A stretch of DNA of 54,032 nt from Nitrospinaceae bacterium (GTDB lineage Bacteria > Nitrospinota > Nitrospinia > Nitrospinales > Nitrospinaceae). The notes under the pieces are model-generated. The model was not told the origin of the DNA, made no database searches, and saw nothing but the letters and a program-made list of their open reading frames with translations. Of this stretch, positions 53,931 to 54,032 are shown one piece after another (the first letter of the stretch is position 1; every line of letters starts with the position of its first letter). The stretch spans positions 1-54,032 of the forward strand of contig JAHELC010000013.1 in the NCBI GenBank assembly GCA_024644405.1, read 5' to 3'. The position numbers and the translations under genes were made by a program.

Positions 53931-54032
53931 GAATAGCATTCCTTTATGGGTTTGCAGGGAAAGGGAATGTTCTCTTTACCAAATGAAGCTCATCATATAA
54001 TATAAAGAAGCCATTCGTAAAGTTTTGTCCGG

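Overview
The window is about 54 kb of ordinary, gene-dense chromosome from a Gram-negative, flagellated bacterium. Signs of this are a flagellar basal-body operon, an FtsX/YbbP-type ABC exporter beside TesA, many two-component systems, and secreted proteins with signal peptides. GC content looks moderate and genes are tightly packed, with many 1-8 bp overlaps. The protein mix fits a Nitrospinota/Nitrospina-like or deltaproteobacterium-like lineage: DUF211 with a VIT-type transporter, an Anbu cassette, a Rieske-GltS fusion, a MopE-type metal-binding motif and an AMIN-TPR protein. That placement is an inference, because there is no rRNA or other decisive marker. I see no CRISPR array, IS element, integrase or replication origin.

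Layout. (1) 1-4766, minus strand: one probable operon running GAF-GAF-GGDEF-like protein, MreB, CxxC protein, [2Fe-2S] ferredoxin, JAMM metalloprotease, [4Fe-4S] ferredoxin, NifU-like protein and TlpA-like thioredoxin (cut by the window edge). (2) 5070-5583: promoter, tRNA-Val(UAC) and tRNA-Asp(GUC). The 3' end of tRNA-Asp is repeated at 7618-7658 and, in shortened form with its terminator, at 14224-14275. These copies bound a CHASE-type histidine kinase (5727-7400) and then a block holding the transglutaminase / Anbu proteasome-like / alpha-E / ATP-grasp operon, a ZntB-like transporter and an MscS channel. (3) 14301-15928: two small ORFs, a VIT-family transporter and DUF211. (4) 16102-19859: methyltransferase, PhoB/PhoR pair, DUF1566 protein. 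(5) 19936-23872: YbbP-YbbA exporter divergent from TesA. (6) 23883-29377: TrpD2-like protein, radical SAM protein, CDP-alcohol phosphatidyltransferase, Rieske-glutamate-synthase fusion. (7) 29425-32268: secreted MopE-like protein and a NarX/NarL-type pair with a nearby palindrome. (8) 32405-36924: LON-domain protein, ATP-grasp-like protein, glutaredoxin, lysine 2,3-aminomutase, DUF502 protein. (9) 36957-48787, minus strand: the flagellar locus, with an AMIN-TPR protein, NtrB-like kinase and NtrC-like regulator, then flgC-fliF-fliG-fliH-fliI-fliJ-motE-like. (10) 48967-53930: a nicotinamidase-nicotinate phosphoribosyltransferase fusion, an HD-GYP phosphodiesterase and an M20 peptidase.

The clearest regulatory reading is in the flagellar locus. 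Two nearly identical sigma-54 promoters, TGGTATAGAACTTGCT before flgC and TGGTATCAAATTTGCT before the AMIN-TPR gene, flank the genes for an NtrB/NtrC pair whose regulator has the sigma-54-contacting GAFTGA motif. This makes a self-contained switch for basal-body assembly and suggests the AMIN-TPR protein belongs to the flagellar programme. The second structural theme is the repeated use of the tRNA-Asp 3' end as a boundary, which suggests that 5584-14242 was built by at least two insertion or duplication events.
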